From NCBI GenBank assembly GCA_951802425.1, contig OX637794.1, forward strand, positions 1,612,001 through 1,676,000: 64,000 nt of DNA, written 5' to 3'. Position 1 is the stretch's first letter; each line of letters starts with the position of its first letter. The notes beneath the pieces are model-generated. The model was not told where the DNA came from. It did not search any database and was given only the letters and a program-made list of their open reading frames with translations. Below, in pieces: positions 12,100-23,378 of the stretch. The translations under genes and the position numbers were made by a program. The stretch is from Clavaria fumosa (Eukaryota > Basidiomycota > Agaricomycetes > Agaricales > Clavariaceae).

Positions 12100-15000
12100 C
12101 TACGTGGCTGGTACGGCGGCATGAGGCGCAGACTGTTGTGGTATGGAAATGACGTCTACGAGAAATCCTGGTAGAAAGCGCTCCATTCTTTGCTGTGTGG
12201 CAGTCCACAGATTGCGCTCCCGCTCGTCGCGTTGATCGTCATCGCTAGGCGGGACCAGAATGCCCGCCGCATTCATGACCAAGAGAACATTCTTCAGCGA
12301 TTCTGGAACTGCTTCGTACTTACGTAGAGCCTAAGCGTGAGGATTGGCGTGGGACAGATAGGAGGGAGGCCTACCAATTGGTCGCCAACATCAGCATTCA
12401 TTAACCTGTCCAGCAGATCCAATATCTGCATCCAAACGATTCTCAATTCGGCGCCGTCGAATGGTTCGCGGACCTCGAAGTGCATGAACGCCTTGCATAG
12501 AAGTGCTGATGCTCGCAGGCGGGTCTCAGGCATCCCTTCAGGGTCCCGTTGGAATACTTGAGGTCTCAACAAGTCATCCAGCAGCGGGAATATGACGCGG
12601 TTGAAAATCTCCTCCACTTGCGCTGGCGGATTGTCGGGGCACAGGATGTGGGGCCCCAAAAGCGCCCTCGAGAGTTGGCTGAGAGCAGTATAGCGAATTT
12701 CACGCGAACTGTTCGTTGATTGGCGGCTTAGAGATGCCAAGTAATGCAAACAATATTGACGCCACGCTAAGGGGTGAAAGACTGTGAGTTCTCAGTCCCA
12801 CGTAAGTGGTAATTGGCCAACCTTGGAGTTGTGGTACGGAAGCATTTTCAGTCAGTGAGGGGATAAATGACTTCATCTCGGAGAGTATATCGACGCTTCT
12901 CCGCCCACGACTTACAGAGGGGGTGCTATTGTCGTCTCTGTGAGTGGGAAGTGGCAATTGTGGCAATTGTAATTTGATACGTACTTGGGTGGATCGGTCG
13001 CGTCTCGCTGACGTCCTTGACGTTGCTGATTCTCGAGTGTGGACCCCGCCAGTGTGGCGAATTCGTCCAATAAAGTGATGAGGCCGGTGAAATTGTCTGA
13101 ATTGACTGTTTGAGTTGGCCCTTTGGAGGCCAACCCAGCAATAAGTTCGAAGGATTGATGGGCAGCTGCGGGATTTGATATCGTTGAGCGAAGTAAAGCG
13201 AACACTAAATTCCATTCTGTCTGTGACCTGCTTCCAGACTTCAGCATCGAGGTGACGGCGCTTGTTCTCCAGCTGACCTGATTACATCGCGATGCTTTTG
13301 CACGACGAGATTGACACCCCCAACAATCTGCTCTCCCACTGAGTTGGCGACCATGGACGGTAGGCCTGCAAGAAGGTCAAAAGAGACATACAGTTGATCG
13401 CGAAGCGACGGCTAGAAGAGGGCGTGCCAATGTGTTATAACAATGCATTGAAATGAAAGCCATCTACCTTCGGTGCGAGCATGAGACACAGACGCAGCAA
13501 TCCGACCACTGCACGCTCGATCAAAAGTATACTGTAATGAGTTGAAGCCGAAAGTAACGCTGAAAGGTGCTCAAAGACGATAGGCCTGTGTTGCAGAAAC
13601 GATCAGGTATCATTCATCTGAAGCAGCAGAAGATACTTACCAGATCTCCTCAATATGATGCGGAGTACGACAGGCAATGCTGACCATCATTTCCAGAAGG
13701 AAAACGGAAGCGGGGTCGTATGGAAGTGAGGTCAACACGTCACTGAAGGGCGAGCCGATGTCATCTGACTCCTGTCGCAGGCGTGCAACAGTCCTCTCAT
13801 GGGCGAGCGCTTCAAGCGATCGTACTGCTGCAATAAGAGCATCCGATTCAAGTTGCCTGAAGGACTCATTGAGAATGCACCTATTTAATTCAAAGAAGGG
13901 CTCACATGATCTCCCCGTACAACTCATCGAAGCGGCATGAGGTAATGCAATCGATCGTGCAAAGCGTGTTCTCCACATCGGCGTCCGTGGCTTCCGGTAC
14001 AAGGGAGCTGTGGCTTGAAGAGTAAGGGGTCATCAGGTACGAAGATAGCGCGAATAGAAGGCCGCCGTCGCTCCTTGCCGCAGGACGAGCGGGCTGGCTG
14101 CCTTGCAATGGGATCATAGATACTCCGCCCAGAAAATCTTCCATTTGCAGCATTCGCATAGGGAGAAGGGAATGCATGAATAAATTCTGAAATATTTCGA
14201 AAATCTACAGCTGCAAGTGAGCTTGTGCAAGGTTTGAATGCGGGGATCTCCACCTGTGTCCAACCCTCACGTAAAGCGTTACCATTGCCGTTCACGATAT
14301 TGAAGAGGACGACAGCAGCCAGCTGACCCTTGAAGTTCGTACCAAACTTCACGGAAAGAGAAGATACAGTAATTGACTGCCCTTCCACTTGAACGACAGG
14401 AAAGTTTGGCACGTGCGTCAGAAGTGGATCAGACAATAAACTCGTCGCCTGAGAGAGAGATAGAACGATGAAGTCAAAGACATCCGGAAGTTCCAGCCGA
14501 CGGGCCAAGTTTGCGCATTGCCTGAGACCGGTAATGGCCCGTTGAATGAGGTAGTCGTCCTCGAAGCTGACAAAAGCGTATGACATTGCAGAGATGACGG
14601 GTTTCCAGACGGACTTGAACATGTCATGATCAAACATCGAGGTGTTGCATATCATGAGATTGCCTATGAGATGAGCACCTGAGCACACAGGACGGCAAGC
14701 GAGATAAGAAGTCAAACCAGATTGTCGTGAACGAGCGAGTAGCTCTTTCCAGGCGTACTCGAACCCTAGCTGACCTGTGTGTTCCTCAGGCATGACGATC
14801 TCTCGCTTGCGTATGGAATCATATATCGTTTGCTGGAGTCCAGTCAGCAAGAATAGAATGAAAAGCGTTACAGCCTCACCAAATATTCCGCTGAGAAGTC
14901 TGAGCCGCCGTTGACTCCTCTCAAATTTTTCTTGTAATCCTCAATGGTCATCCGTTTCTAAAGCCAGTTAGCGAGCATGAGATAAATAGTGGCCCGGACC

Positions 15001-17626
15001 TACTCTGATCTGTGGGTTGTGAAGGTCGGTATTCAGCATGATAATTGAATATGCCAGAACATAAACGGCGTCTTCACTCCTGATTTCCGCTAACAAGCCA
15101 ACATAAATTGCGAAGGAGCGGAAACAAAAGGATCCACACCTGGCTGGGAAGCAAAGTAGATAGATGCGAAGGTCTCCGTAATTCTTGCGATCTGTTGTGC
15201 TTCACCAGGTAATCTGAACGTCTCCAGCAGTTCACGCATTGCGTCTGCCATTGGTTTCTAGCAGCGGCTCTCAGAATCAAATACTGTAGGTGCTGAAACA
15301 GCCGACGCACATCCTTGAAATCAAACAGCCCTATGAAAGCCTTCAAGACTTCAATATTCTCCGGTTTGGATATATAGTCGCCCAGAAGCCGTTTGTCAAT
15401 CCTTGTGCATCCCTTCAAGAAGGCAGCAAGACTCTGGGGCCGTGTGGTTTCGGGAGAGCAGTCCGTGTATATGAGCTTGTTTTCTTCCAAGAAAGTTAAA
15501 CCAGATTTGGGTTTCGTATTGAAAAGGGCGGCGCCCGTCAGAACAAGTTTCTTGCGCGATTTGGTTTGGATAAGAGACTCGGGAACAGGGAAATCCTACG
15601 GCAGTTAACATTAGCGGTGACATGGCAAATTCAGCCGGTGAACATAGGAACTCACTATCGGCCAAGATTCGCTTGCCTGGGAGACAGATGGTTGAACGAA
15701 TTGCCGATCAGGAAAGAGAGATGCACTCACTCCTTCGTTTCGCATCGCCATGTCACTGATAAACCCTAATAATATATCCAGACACAGAAATTGAGAGTTT
15801 TGCTGTTGTCGCTGGCCGTCCAGACTGGCGCCAGCTGCTGAGTAAACGCCCTTCGTGAGAAAATCCACCAATCGTTCGAATAAATTCTCGCAGTTGATGT
15901 CACAGTCGTAGTTAGTATAGAGATCAACCATAAAGCTGGGTTGGCGAGAGAGTTGTGCGAGAGTCTCAAGGAGAATTTCGCGGGTCTCGCCCCTTGCCGC
16001 AGGGGGGACAATGGCGCGTGGAGGCGTAGCTGGAGTTAAGTTTTCGGAACTCTGGCCCAAATCTTGGGGAGAGAGAACCGGCGTTCCTGGGGTACTTGGT
16101 CGCGAAATATTAGGACTCTTGTGCTTCAAGAGCGCCCCAGAACCAGAGCCAGTCAGGAAGTGTGGTTTCGTCACCGCAACACCCTGAGGGGGAGCCAATC
16201 GATCCAGGGTGAACGATAGAAATAACTCTTGCTGCAACTTTAAATGCTTCTTCATCGTTTCAAATACGCTTGTGATAGTTCTCAAAGCAAGATGCAGCAC
16301 GGACATATTTTCCGAGCGAGCGAGCTGAAATAAGAACTTGCACCCTGGATCCAGAATGACTGATTCAAGAGAAGGGAAGTGTGATATGGATGGGCCAGAT
16401 GATTCGATAGCGGAGTTTAAGGTAGAGAGCGCGATGAGCCGGGTAGAGTCGGTATGTGACTGATCGTTCGGGTCAAGGACATTGGCAAGAACACGAAGGA
16501 GCTCAAGGATGGATGGGAGGCCAACTATAAGGAAGCAGATGAATAAAATAGACGATTCCACAGCAGAATTGGGAGGCTCACATTGCGTTCGTTCACCAGC
16601 AACTATTGGTGTATCATTCTGAAGGTCATGCACTCCAGCACTCGCATGAGGTGGGCTTACACGAGCATCTACATTGGGGCGAACCTCGCCATGTTCATGG
16701 CTTGGAGTAGCAGAGCCATCAGCCGTCGACACCTTCATACGGATTTCATTTTGCTGTTGAAGTTGAGTATTTGCTTGGATGAGCTTTGCTTCCTCTTTTA
16801 TAGGGTCTATCTCGTGCAGACGAGAGAAAACTGTGCGGACAAGGGCATGCATCGTAGTTTCAGCGTATTTACGTAGCGTTTCTGTGTGGGCGAGTAAATT
16901 TCCGAATTGCATGAGTAGAAATGCCAAGAATTACCACTCAGTCGGATTTGGCAACATGTGGTCAACACAGTTTCTAACATCTCGCAGACCTCTACGTCAC
17001 CCAAGAACGCGCCCACGCTACCACACAGGCAATCTTGAATGACAGTCATGATTCGGAGTAGGACGACCTCATCACCAGAAGAGTCACTAGCTTCAAATTT
17101 GCAGTGTGACACTGTGCTACTAAGTTCGATAAGAGCCGGTTCAAGGGCAACGGATACAGGCGAGACAAGGCCGCGAACGAAGAAATTGTGGATAGCGGCA
17201 AGGGCGGTAGACGTTATGGGCCCCGTGGACAACGGAGAGCGAATAATGGCAAAGAAAGGGGCGAGGATTTCAGGCAACGGAAGCGTAGTCACATCTACTC
17301 TGAACGATATAGTCGCTGAAAATGACAGCTGGCAGAAGTTACTGACCAGCCACATCGCGTATCGCCCGCCTCAGCGCTTGGAACCCAGACATGAGATCTC
17401 CCTCAGCAGTTGCCTTGGCCACACTCTGTGGGTGATGGGGTGGAGCGGATACCCTGAGGCCTAAATTGCTTGCGAGGGTAGAGTCGCGAGGGTTCACAAA
17501 GTGAGTGGAGGATGCCCAGCGAGAATTCTTTCGCATCGCCGACGTGACGGCGAGTATTTCTGCGGACAAGACATGCTTGAAGGAGATGCATTGGGGTTTA
17601 CTGGCCCTTTGGTGAGACGAACTCAT
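12100..17626 (-). CDS. GEA2: Gea2/GBF1-type ARF guanine-nucleotide exchange factor (Sec7 domain)
   Basis: This large protein activates ARF GTPases at the Golgi and drives COPI coat assembly. The ATG at 17626 (MSSSHQRASKPQCISFKHV) starts the DCB region. The long exon 15611-16927 begins with the HUS-type MQFGNLLAHTETLRKYAE and runs into the Sec7 domain: FLKGCTRIDKRLLGDYISKP (about 15450-15360), then the glutamic-finger segment LETFRLPGEAQQIARI (about 15215-15165), then RMTIEDYKKNLRGVNGG near 14950. The catalytic Glu in FRLPGEAQ is present. Downstream HDS helices run through the exons between 14850 and 12290, and the protein ends QSAPHAAVPAT. Total length is about 1,500 residues with many introns, as expected for Gea/GBF1. 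It is divergent from MBF1 with only 152 bp between the two start codons. Brefeldin A sensitivity cannot be read from this. Confidence 0.92.
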
Positions 17627-17778
17627 CTGCGAACGCGTCGTTGGTCCGCCCTCGACGAAGTCAAAGCGGAGGCACGTGCTGCGTTCTTTCCTTGCTGAGT
17701 CAGCGCGGAAGCGACGCACTCTACCTAGTCATTACCCTTCAACGTTCAACGTTCAGACTTTTGTTATTCGCTTTGCTC
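17627..17778. promoter_or_regulatory. Shared divergent promoter, GEA2 / MBF1
   Basis: Only 152 bp separate the two opposite start codons. A tandem CAACGTT CAACGTT duplication lies at about 17741-17755. No TATA box is obvious. Confidence 0.4.
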
Positions 17779-18475
17779 ATGTCGCGCTTTGAAGGAGAAG
17801 ACCCTAATATCATTATCGGCCGTGCTCCTAACCGCAGTAAGAGCTTCAGAGTTTTGAACATGCCTTATGTTGACCTCACTGAATCTTTCATAGGAACAAC
17901 GGTAACTACATCCCGGTTAGCTGGCACTTCATTTTCACTTATTGTACTACCCACTCTTTCTCAGCGAGCCGGCGAGCGAAAGATAACTCAGAATCAAGGT
18001 GCGCCGTTTCCTACTCTTTCATCTCGCACAACCATTGATATGGCTAGCATCCAGTTTCTCAGAAGCTGGCCGGGGACGCGCCAACCCCACCATCAACTAT
18101 TCCTCTCGCAGTCAGCGCCGTGCGTCGTCATCGCCCCCTCCTCCTGTTTGACGCTCATTTCCTCCGCCCAATGTTACGTATCACACAGGCCATCCGCAAA
18201 CGCCGCAACGATCTCGAGTGGACCCAGAAAGACCTGGCCGCGAAAATCAATGTGCCCGCGTCGGTCGTCCAGGCATACGAGTCTGGGACGGCTGTGCCAG
18301 ACGAGAAGATCTTGCAGCAGCTCCAGAGAGTGTTGCAGGTCAAGCTGCGTGGTGCGTACCCTCATCTAGTCTCACGGACATGTCAGTCTTTGATCGCTGT
18401 TTCCGTCTAGGATCCGATATCGGCCAGGCACTCGTGCGCGGCAAGAAAAAACAGGCCACTCCCGCCAATCAGTAG
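17779..18475 (+). CDS. MBF1: Multiprotein-bridging factor 1 (transcriptional coactivator)
   Basis: Mbf1 is a small nuclear and cytosolic coactivator that bridges bZIP-type regulators and TBP and also guards the reading frame on collided ribosomes. The ATG at 17779 starts MSRFEGEDPNIIIGRAPN, an N-terminal region with the usual IIGRAP core. Very short exons follow, including RAGERKITQNQ. The XRE-type helix-turn-helix exon is clear: AIRKRRNDLEWTQKDLAAKI, then VPASVVQAYESGTAVPDEKI and LQRVLQVKLRG. The last exon reads SDIGQALVRGKKKQATPANQ and ends at 18475. Length is about 150 residues as in the family. Exons 2-4 were placed by homology to the general pattern and are approximate. Its end lies 15 bp from the convergent gamma-tubulin frame. 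Confidence 0.85.
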
Positions 18476-18490
18476 CTCCACTTTTGCAGT

Positions 18491-20497
18491 TCATGGATAA
18501 ATAGATAAATATTTGCCGTCGAGTGACATGGCTGAGTGATCGAATGTCGAAACAAGAACAATGGCATGGAGCATGGCATGACAACCTAGGCAGGATTTCA
18601 CGCGACCTGCTCTGCTTCGGGCGCACCCTGGACTCGGAGAGTCTATGGGAAATCGGCAACATTGAATAGCACGCGAACTCACATAATTGATATAATTTGA
18701 GCTTTCGCATGCCTTGTATTCTTTCAGTAACTCCTCTGCCGTGGCCCTGTATTATAAGTGCCTCATGAGCACCAACCGCCGTCCACACGCAGCATTACAC
18801 TCACCGCGCATCGTCGAATTCCTCGAGGCCATTCTCGAACACTTTCTCTTTCTTGTACTGCTCCAGGAACGCGTTTCGTTTTCGCAGTCGGTCATACTGA
18901 TCGAGCATGCGCTTGAATAGCTAGAGGGCAGTTGCGAATTGAAAATCGAACTTGTCAGCGGCCGCGTATAAGCCAACGCACCGAGGCAATACTGGTGTGA
19001 TTCGCAAGCATGAGTCCGCTGACGCGGTGGTTCGTCGTTATATAAGGTGACCTGCGTGTCAGCGCAACTTGGATGGAGGCGGGGCCCCACGGGATGAAGT
19101 TGGCGAGCTGTCGCTCCCGTATGCGGAGTAGAGATTGGTGGACCTTGGGTCATCGCGGCATGAGTGGAGGCTTTCGGAGAAGATGAGATGCTTACGTCGG
19201 TGGGATCCACATCGCCTTGTATGATGTTCAGGATGGATATATAGCATGCCGTCTTGCTCGGCACGGTCGAGACCATCCGGTTCTTAGGTTGCAATAATCG
19301 CCTCATGACATCGAGGACCGTCGTTCTCCGGATGGGCTTTGCCTTGGAAGCAAAAAATCATATAGACGCCTTGCAGCGTGAAAAAAATGCCAGCAACCTA
19401 CCTTGTCGATTTGGTCGCTGGTGAATGGCGTATACGACGTCATGAGAAAATGACAACGCGGCGTCGGAATGAGAGACGCAACGATGCCGACGAGGTCGTT
19501 GTTCATGTATCCTGGGTATCGCAAGGTCTGGGTGCTCGCAGCCATAACGGTAGCAACCTTGATAATAGCACCAGTCCGTTTCTCAGTTCGCACAGCCCCT
19601 GTGCAACTCGCCCTCAAAGAATGAGACCACGCACGAGCTGGTTCGTCTGGTCAAACGTGGGCGTCTGCACATGCAGCCGGTCCGCTGATATGCGCGACAA
19701 CGCGCCGTTATCAAGCACCACGACCGAGTCTGCGTGGTTCGTGAGCCGCTTCAGCGTGAGCAGTGCGTTGTACGGCTGCACGACGACGTCGCCTTCCTGC
19801 GCGTTGGGGAAGACGGAGTATGTCTGAATGAGCTTCTTGGGGAATTTGTCGTTCAGCCGCTCAAGCACAAACGAGCCGAGCCCAGAGCCCGTGCCACCCG
19901 CGATGGAGTGCATCAGCATGAATCCCTTTGCGGACCATTCAGATTGAATCATTTGAGTTTCTCCTTTCAAGCTGGACTCGCCTCTAAAGAGTCACTGCCC
20001 TCCGCTTCGCGATCGATCATCTCCATGACTTCCTCGTATAGCCGCTCACCGGCCGCATATCCCTGTGCCCAAATGTTCCCAGCCCCTCCGCCGTCTTTAG
20101 AGACAAAAATGTTTTCCGGGTTGTATAGATTTGCGTATGGTGAGGATAGGATATTATTGACCACCTATGTAGCATTATCGCATGAGCAAGAGGGATAGAA
20201 GAAAAGGCCATGTTGGCGAGCACACACTCTGGGTTCCAGATCGACGAGGATGGCGCGGGGAATGTAGTGTTCATCATCCGCCTGGTAGAAAAACACATCC
20301 TTGCGGTCCCCGCCTTCAGTGGCCCACTCCTCAAGAATGCCTTCTTTGCTAATACCATGCTCGGCGCAGAGGCGTTGCCAGTACACGGAGCCCACTGGTG
20401 AGAGTGGCGTCAGGACATCACGCCAAAGTGGCAGCAAGTAAGGCGCACTTTGGTTGCCACATTGTCCCAGCTGGATGGTCACTATCTCCCGAGGCAT
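18491..20497 (-). CDS. Gamma-tubulin
   Basis: Gamma-tubulin nucleates microtubules at the spindle pole body. The ATG at 20497 gives [16 protein letters not shown], followed by [20 protein letters not shown] and [18 protein letters not shown], which separate it from alpha- and beta-tubulin. Other exons carry [19 protein letters not shown] and the nucleotide-binding signature [17 protein letters not shown], then [32 protein letters not shown] and [16 protein letters not shown]. The last conserved words are [16 protein letters not shown] at about 18730-18690. Beyond this the frame stays open to 18491 without conservation, or an intron beginning GTGAGT at about 18680 is spliced, so the 3' end is uncertain by up to 190 bp. 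Eight or so introns. Confidence 0.9.
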
Positions 20498-20879
20498 GGT
20501 CGAGACTCGAACTACAAAGTGTCGCGCAGTGTACGCGTAGATTTCAGTTTGACGACGCGTCCTACACTGCTCCCTGGTTCTATCACTGTCACTGTTGTTA
20601 TTAGCACCAGAGGATCCACGCGTTTGCAGATTGGTAAGTTGTCGCACAGCAGTGAAATTGGTTTCGATAATCAGGGAGAGATGAGATAACTCACGCGTGC
20701 ATCACGTGTCGCAAAATCAATTTCTCATCTCAACAACACACAAGCGTCGCCGTATCTTTGCACAAGATGTCGCTGTGGCTTTGGAGCGACTTTTCACTCT
20801 CGCGCTCTTGTCTCACTCCTTAGCGCGAAGGGGCGTGTCGAGCACCTCGCAGAGTTATCACTCGACTGTATCAGCAACA

Positions 20880-20921
20880 GCTGGGGATTCACGCGAGTGA
20901 GTCGAGACGTGAATCCCCAGC
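20880..20921. repeat. Perfect 14-bp inverted repeat with 14-nt loop
   Basis: GCTGGGGATTCACG at 20880-20893 is mirrored exactly as CGTGAATCCCCAGC at 20908-20921. The loop is CGAGTGAGTCGAGA, itself containing a TGAGTC core. It lies 383 bp upstream of the gamma-tubulin start codon. Confidence 0.85.
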
Positions 20922-21279
20922 GAGTATGTAGGACGCATTATAAAAGAGGAGGGCGGCGCAATAGACAGGGAAGCGTCGCGGGATCCGTAGAGGGGATCCG
21001 CATTGCGGGAGTGTAAACGACAAGATGTAATTACAAGAACCTGAGAGGCAGGAGCCAAGCGGTGGGCGTCAAAGAGGGTGTGAGCCGTATCAAGAAGTAG
21101 GGGGCCTCTTCGCGTCAGACCGCGATAGCTGCGTGATAGAAGATTGACAGAATGGCGCAGGTTAAGAATGGAATTCGCCATGCATCAATTTATTATGGGA
21201 ATGCTCCAAGGTTTGTCCTACAGTATCTCCAGCTCAGGTGAATCTCTAGTAGTTTTGATAACTGTGGTGCGGCCAGTGC

Positions 21280-21309
21280 GGTACTGCATATCCCGGTACT
21301 GCATATCCC
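21280..21309. repeat. 15-bp direct tandem duplication
   Basis: GGTACTGCATATCCC occurs twice without a gap, at 21280-21294 and 21295-21309. Confidence 0.9.
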
Positions 21310-21444
21310 ACGCTACTCGCAATAGCCAAATTCCTCCTCTCTGGTGCCTCGACCCCAGCCGGTCAGTCCCAGTCGATTCACCCGAGCCCCCCGACACATA
21401 TTAGTCCAACTCCATGTACATACCTCCTAAACCCCTTACTTTAC

Positions 21445-21489
21445 CAATTCACGTACAAGATGTATGTACGACCGCGTCTTTGTCGTATA
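21445..21489 (+). mobile_element. Probable tail remnant of an older LINE (left piece)
   Basis: The run ACCGCGTCTTTGTC, preceded by a CGTAC-type run, at about 21465-21484 matches the 3' untranslated region of the intact LINE at about 32237-32259. What follows the matching run in the LINE (a GCGGTATA... A-rich tail) reappears at about 34946-34967, beyond the two DNA elements. The simplest reading is that an old LINE tail was split by those elements. Short and diverged, so only moderately supported. Confidence 0.5.
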
Positions 21490-21512
21490 TTATGGGGACG
21501 GGCAATCCCCAC

Positions 21513-21523
21513 TAAGAGCGCGT
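21513..21523 (+). repeat. LINE target-site duplication, left copy
   Basis: TAAGAGCGCGT, identical to the right copy at 32313-32323. It lies inside the left inverted repeat of the DNA element. Confidence 0.9.
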
Positions 21524-21533
21524 CAAACACGAC

Positions 21534-23378
21534 ATGCCCGTTCCGACTAGAAGTAAGCGCCCGAAAGCTACAGCCCCAGCAGCGACAAGCAACAAAGACT
21601 ACCCTGGAGACACCCCGGACCCACCCCCGGACATAACCACCACCAAAACCAAAACCAACAACCAAACCGAACCAACAACAGAGCACAACGACGTACTCAG
21701 CACCACCCAAGAACCGCCCAAAGACAAACACGATAACCACCCCACGGCCAGACACTCCACAGTACCCACACAGAACGACAAGGAGAATAACTCGAGGCCC
21801 AAGGAATCCAAAGATTCCAACAAAGACAACGACAACACAAGCCGAAACTCAAACACCAACCACTACTTCTACTACCAACACTCCCCCTCTCCGCCTGCCG
21901 CCACGGGGGGAAGTACCCACGACACACCACCGGAGATAACATCCCCACAAGCCAACAACCCACAGGAAGGGCCCAAACCCCCCTCCCCCACCCTCCCAAC
22001 ACCGTCCCCACCCTCCCCGTCTATCCCTTTCACAGACCTCTCCCCATCGCCTCAAATAGCCAAACCGGAGTGGCTTGAAAGAGCACTCGGAACTGCACAA
22101 TATCTAGCTGACTCCTTCCCGAGGAACCTATCGCCCATAGATGACTCCGTGTCATCCCAACACATCATTCATCAACTCAACACCCTCAGAACATCCCTCG
22201 AAAGCGTACTACGCAACGTAAACGCAGCGCTCGCAGGCATTCCAATGCGCACAGACCCCGAGGAGGTCACTAACACGGACATACTATCCGCTATCCTCAA
22301 GGTCGCCAACAAAATACAATCACTGGAAAAAACTACCGTCAAGGCCCCCCACGCACCGAAAACCACAGGCCAAAACCAAACTCCCACCACCGCAAACGCT
22401 CCGAAAGACCAATCGTATGCACAAGCGGCAGCCAAACCTCCCACGTTACCTAAACAGACAAAACCGACCAACAAGTCGCCCACCCCACCCTCACCTCCCC
22501 AACCTACGAGATACGTGGTACGATTCCAAGGCCGTCCTCCCCCGATCGAACAACGTCTCAACAGCGAAGCCGCTACCAATGCGATCAACCACAAATTCGA
22601 CCAGTCCGAAGACACCAAGGGAAAGGTAACTGCATTAGCGACAGAGGGACGCCCTAACGGTAACTACATCGTAACTCTGTCTGCCTTATCTTGTCCACTA
22701 CTCGCCGAGAAACACAAAAACTTCATCCTCGAAGCAATAGCTAGCGGCTTCCCACATGCGATCGTAACAAGGGACCAACCCTGGGCAAAAATAGTCCTCC
22801 ACAACATACCAAGGCTCGATAACAACAAGATCCAACGCACGCTGGCGAGCCTACTAGACGCCATTCAAGTCAATCCAATCCTCCAAGGAGTACAAATCAC
22901 ACAACCTCCCAACTGGATTCAACCAGAAGAAGCGCTTACAGGCAAGGAATCAGCAGCGGTATCGTTCGCCTTCATAGACCTTCCCAACTCCATTCTTCCT
23001 AGACTACTAACTGAGCCCTTCTACGTGTACGGCACTGCAGTGAAAGTTGACAGATGGAAAGAAAAAGCGAAACAGACACAGTGCCGAAAATGCTGGCGAC
23101 TCAACCACGACATCAAATACTGTTCATCAATACACCAGAGATGCAGGAGGTGTGGGAAACCTGGAACGGAAGAGCAACACGACCAACATTGCGAGATATG
23201 CCTCAAGTCCCCCGAACCAGTCGCCTCCTGCCACCACCTTTGCTGCCCCAACTGCCACCAAAACGACCACTGCGCGGACGACCCCAAATGCCCCAAAAAG
23301 AGAGAAAAAACCGATAAAAACACGAGGCCCTCAATCACACAGCACAAACCACACAACCCAAGAGAACACTCGTCATGA
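21534..23378 (+). CDS. LINE ORF1: Gag-like protein with zinc knuckles
   Basis: A 614-residue protein that probably coats the element RNA. The first ~170 residues are Pro/Thr/Asn/Lys-rich and disordered. A structured middle follows (about residues 310-500), with YVVRFQGRPPPIEQRLN and KIVLHNIPRLDNNKIQRTL. The C-terminal part holds three Cys/His knuckles: QCRKCWRLNHDIKYC (CX2CX4HX4C), RCRRCGKPGTEEQHDQHC and CCPNCHQNDHCADDPKC. The frame is complete from the ATG at 21534 to TGA at 23376-23378. Its last codons overlap the ORF2 start (ATGA), which suggests coupled translation. Confidence 0.92.
   Translation: MPVPTRSKRPKATAPAATSNKDYPGDTPDPPPDITTTKTKTNNQTEPTTEHNDVLSTTQEPPKDKHDNHPTARHSTVPTQNDKENNSRPKESKDSNKDNDNTSRNSNTNHYFYYQHSPSPPAATGGSTHDTPPEITSPQANNPQEGPKPPSPTLPTPSPPSPSIPFTDLSPSPQIAKPEWLERALGTAQYLADSFPRNLSPIDDSVSSQHIIHQLNTLRTSLESVLRNVNAALAGIPMRTDPEEVTNTDILSAILKVANKIQSLEKTTVKAPHAPKTTGQNQTPTTANAPKDQSYAQAAAKPPTLPKQTKPTNKSPTPPSPPQPTRYVVRFQGRPPPIEQRLNSEAATNAINHKFDQSEDTKGKVTALATEGRPNGNYIVTLSALSCPLLAEKHKNFILEAIASGFPHAIVTRDQPWAKIVLHNIPRLDNNKIQRTLASLLDAIQVNPILQGVQITQPPNWIQPEEALTGKESAAVSFAFIDLPNSILPRLLTEPFYVYGTAVKVDRWKEKAKQTQCRKCWRLNHDIKYCSSIHQRCRRCGKPGTEEQHDQHCEICLKSPEPVASCHHLCCPNCHQNDHCADDPKCPKKREKTDKNTRPSITQHKPHNPREHSS

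Larger units (their letters stand above)
20498..21489. other. Intergenic region upstream of gamma-tubulin, left of the transposon nest
   Basis: About 1 kb without a recognisable gene. The minus strand is open for 107 codons from an ATG at 21181 to 20858, but the protein resembles nothing I know and I do not call it. The region contains a perfect hairpin (20880-20921), a 15-bp tandem repeat (21280-21309) and, at its right end, sequence resembling a LINE tail. Confidence 0.5.

Noticed and set aside
20858..21181. Minus-strand ORF of 107 codons with an ATG
   Set aside because: It crosses the perfect hairpin, has no recognisable domain and no supporting splice or neighbour evidence.
21599..22100. 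Long Gly/Val-rich minus-strand frames in LINE ORF1
   Set aside because: Reverse-strand shadow of the C-rich coding strand of ORF1.
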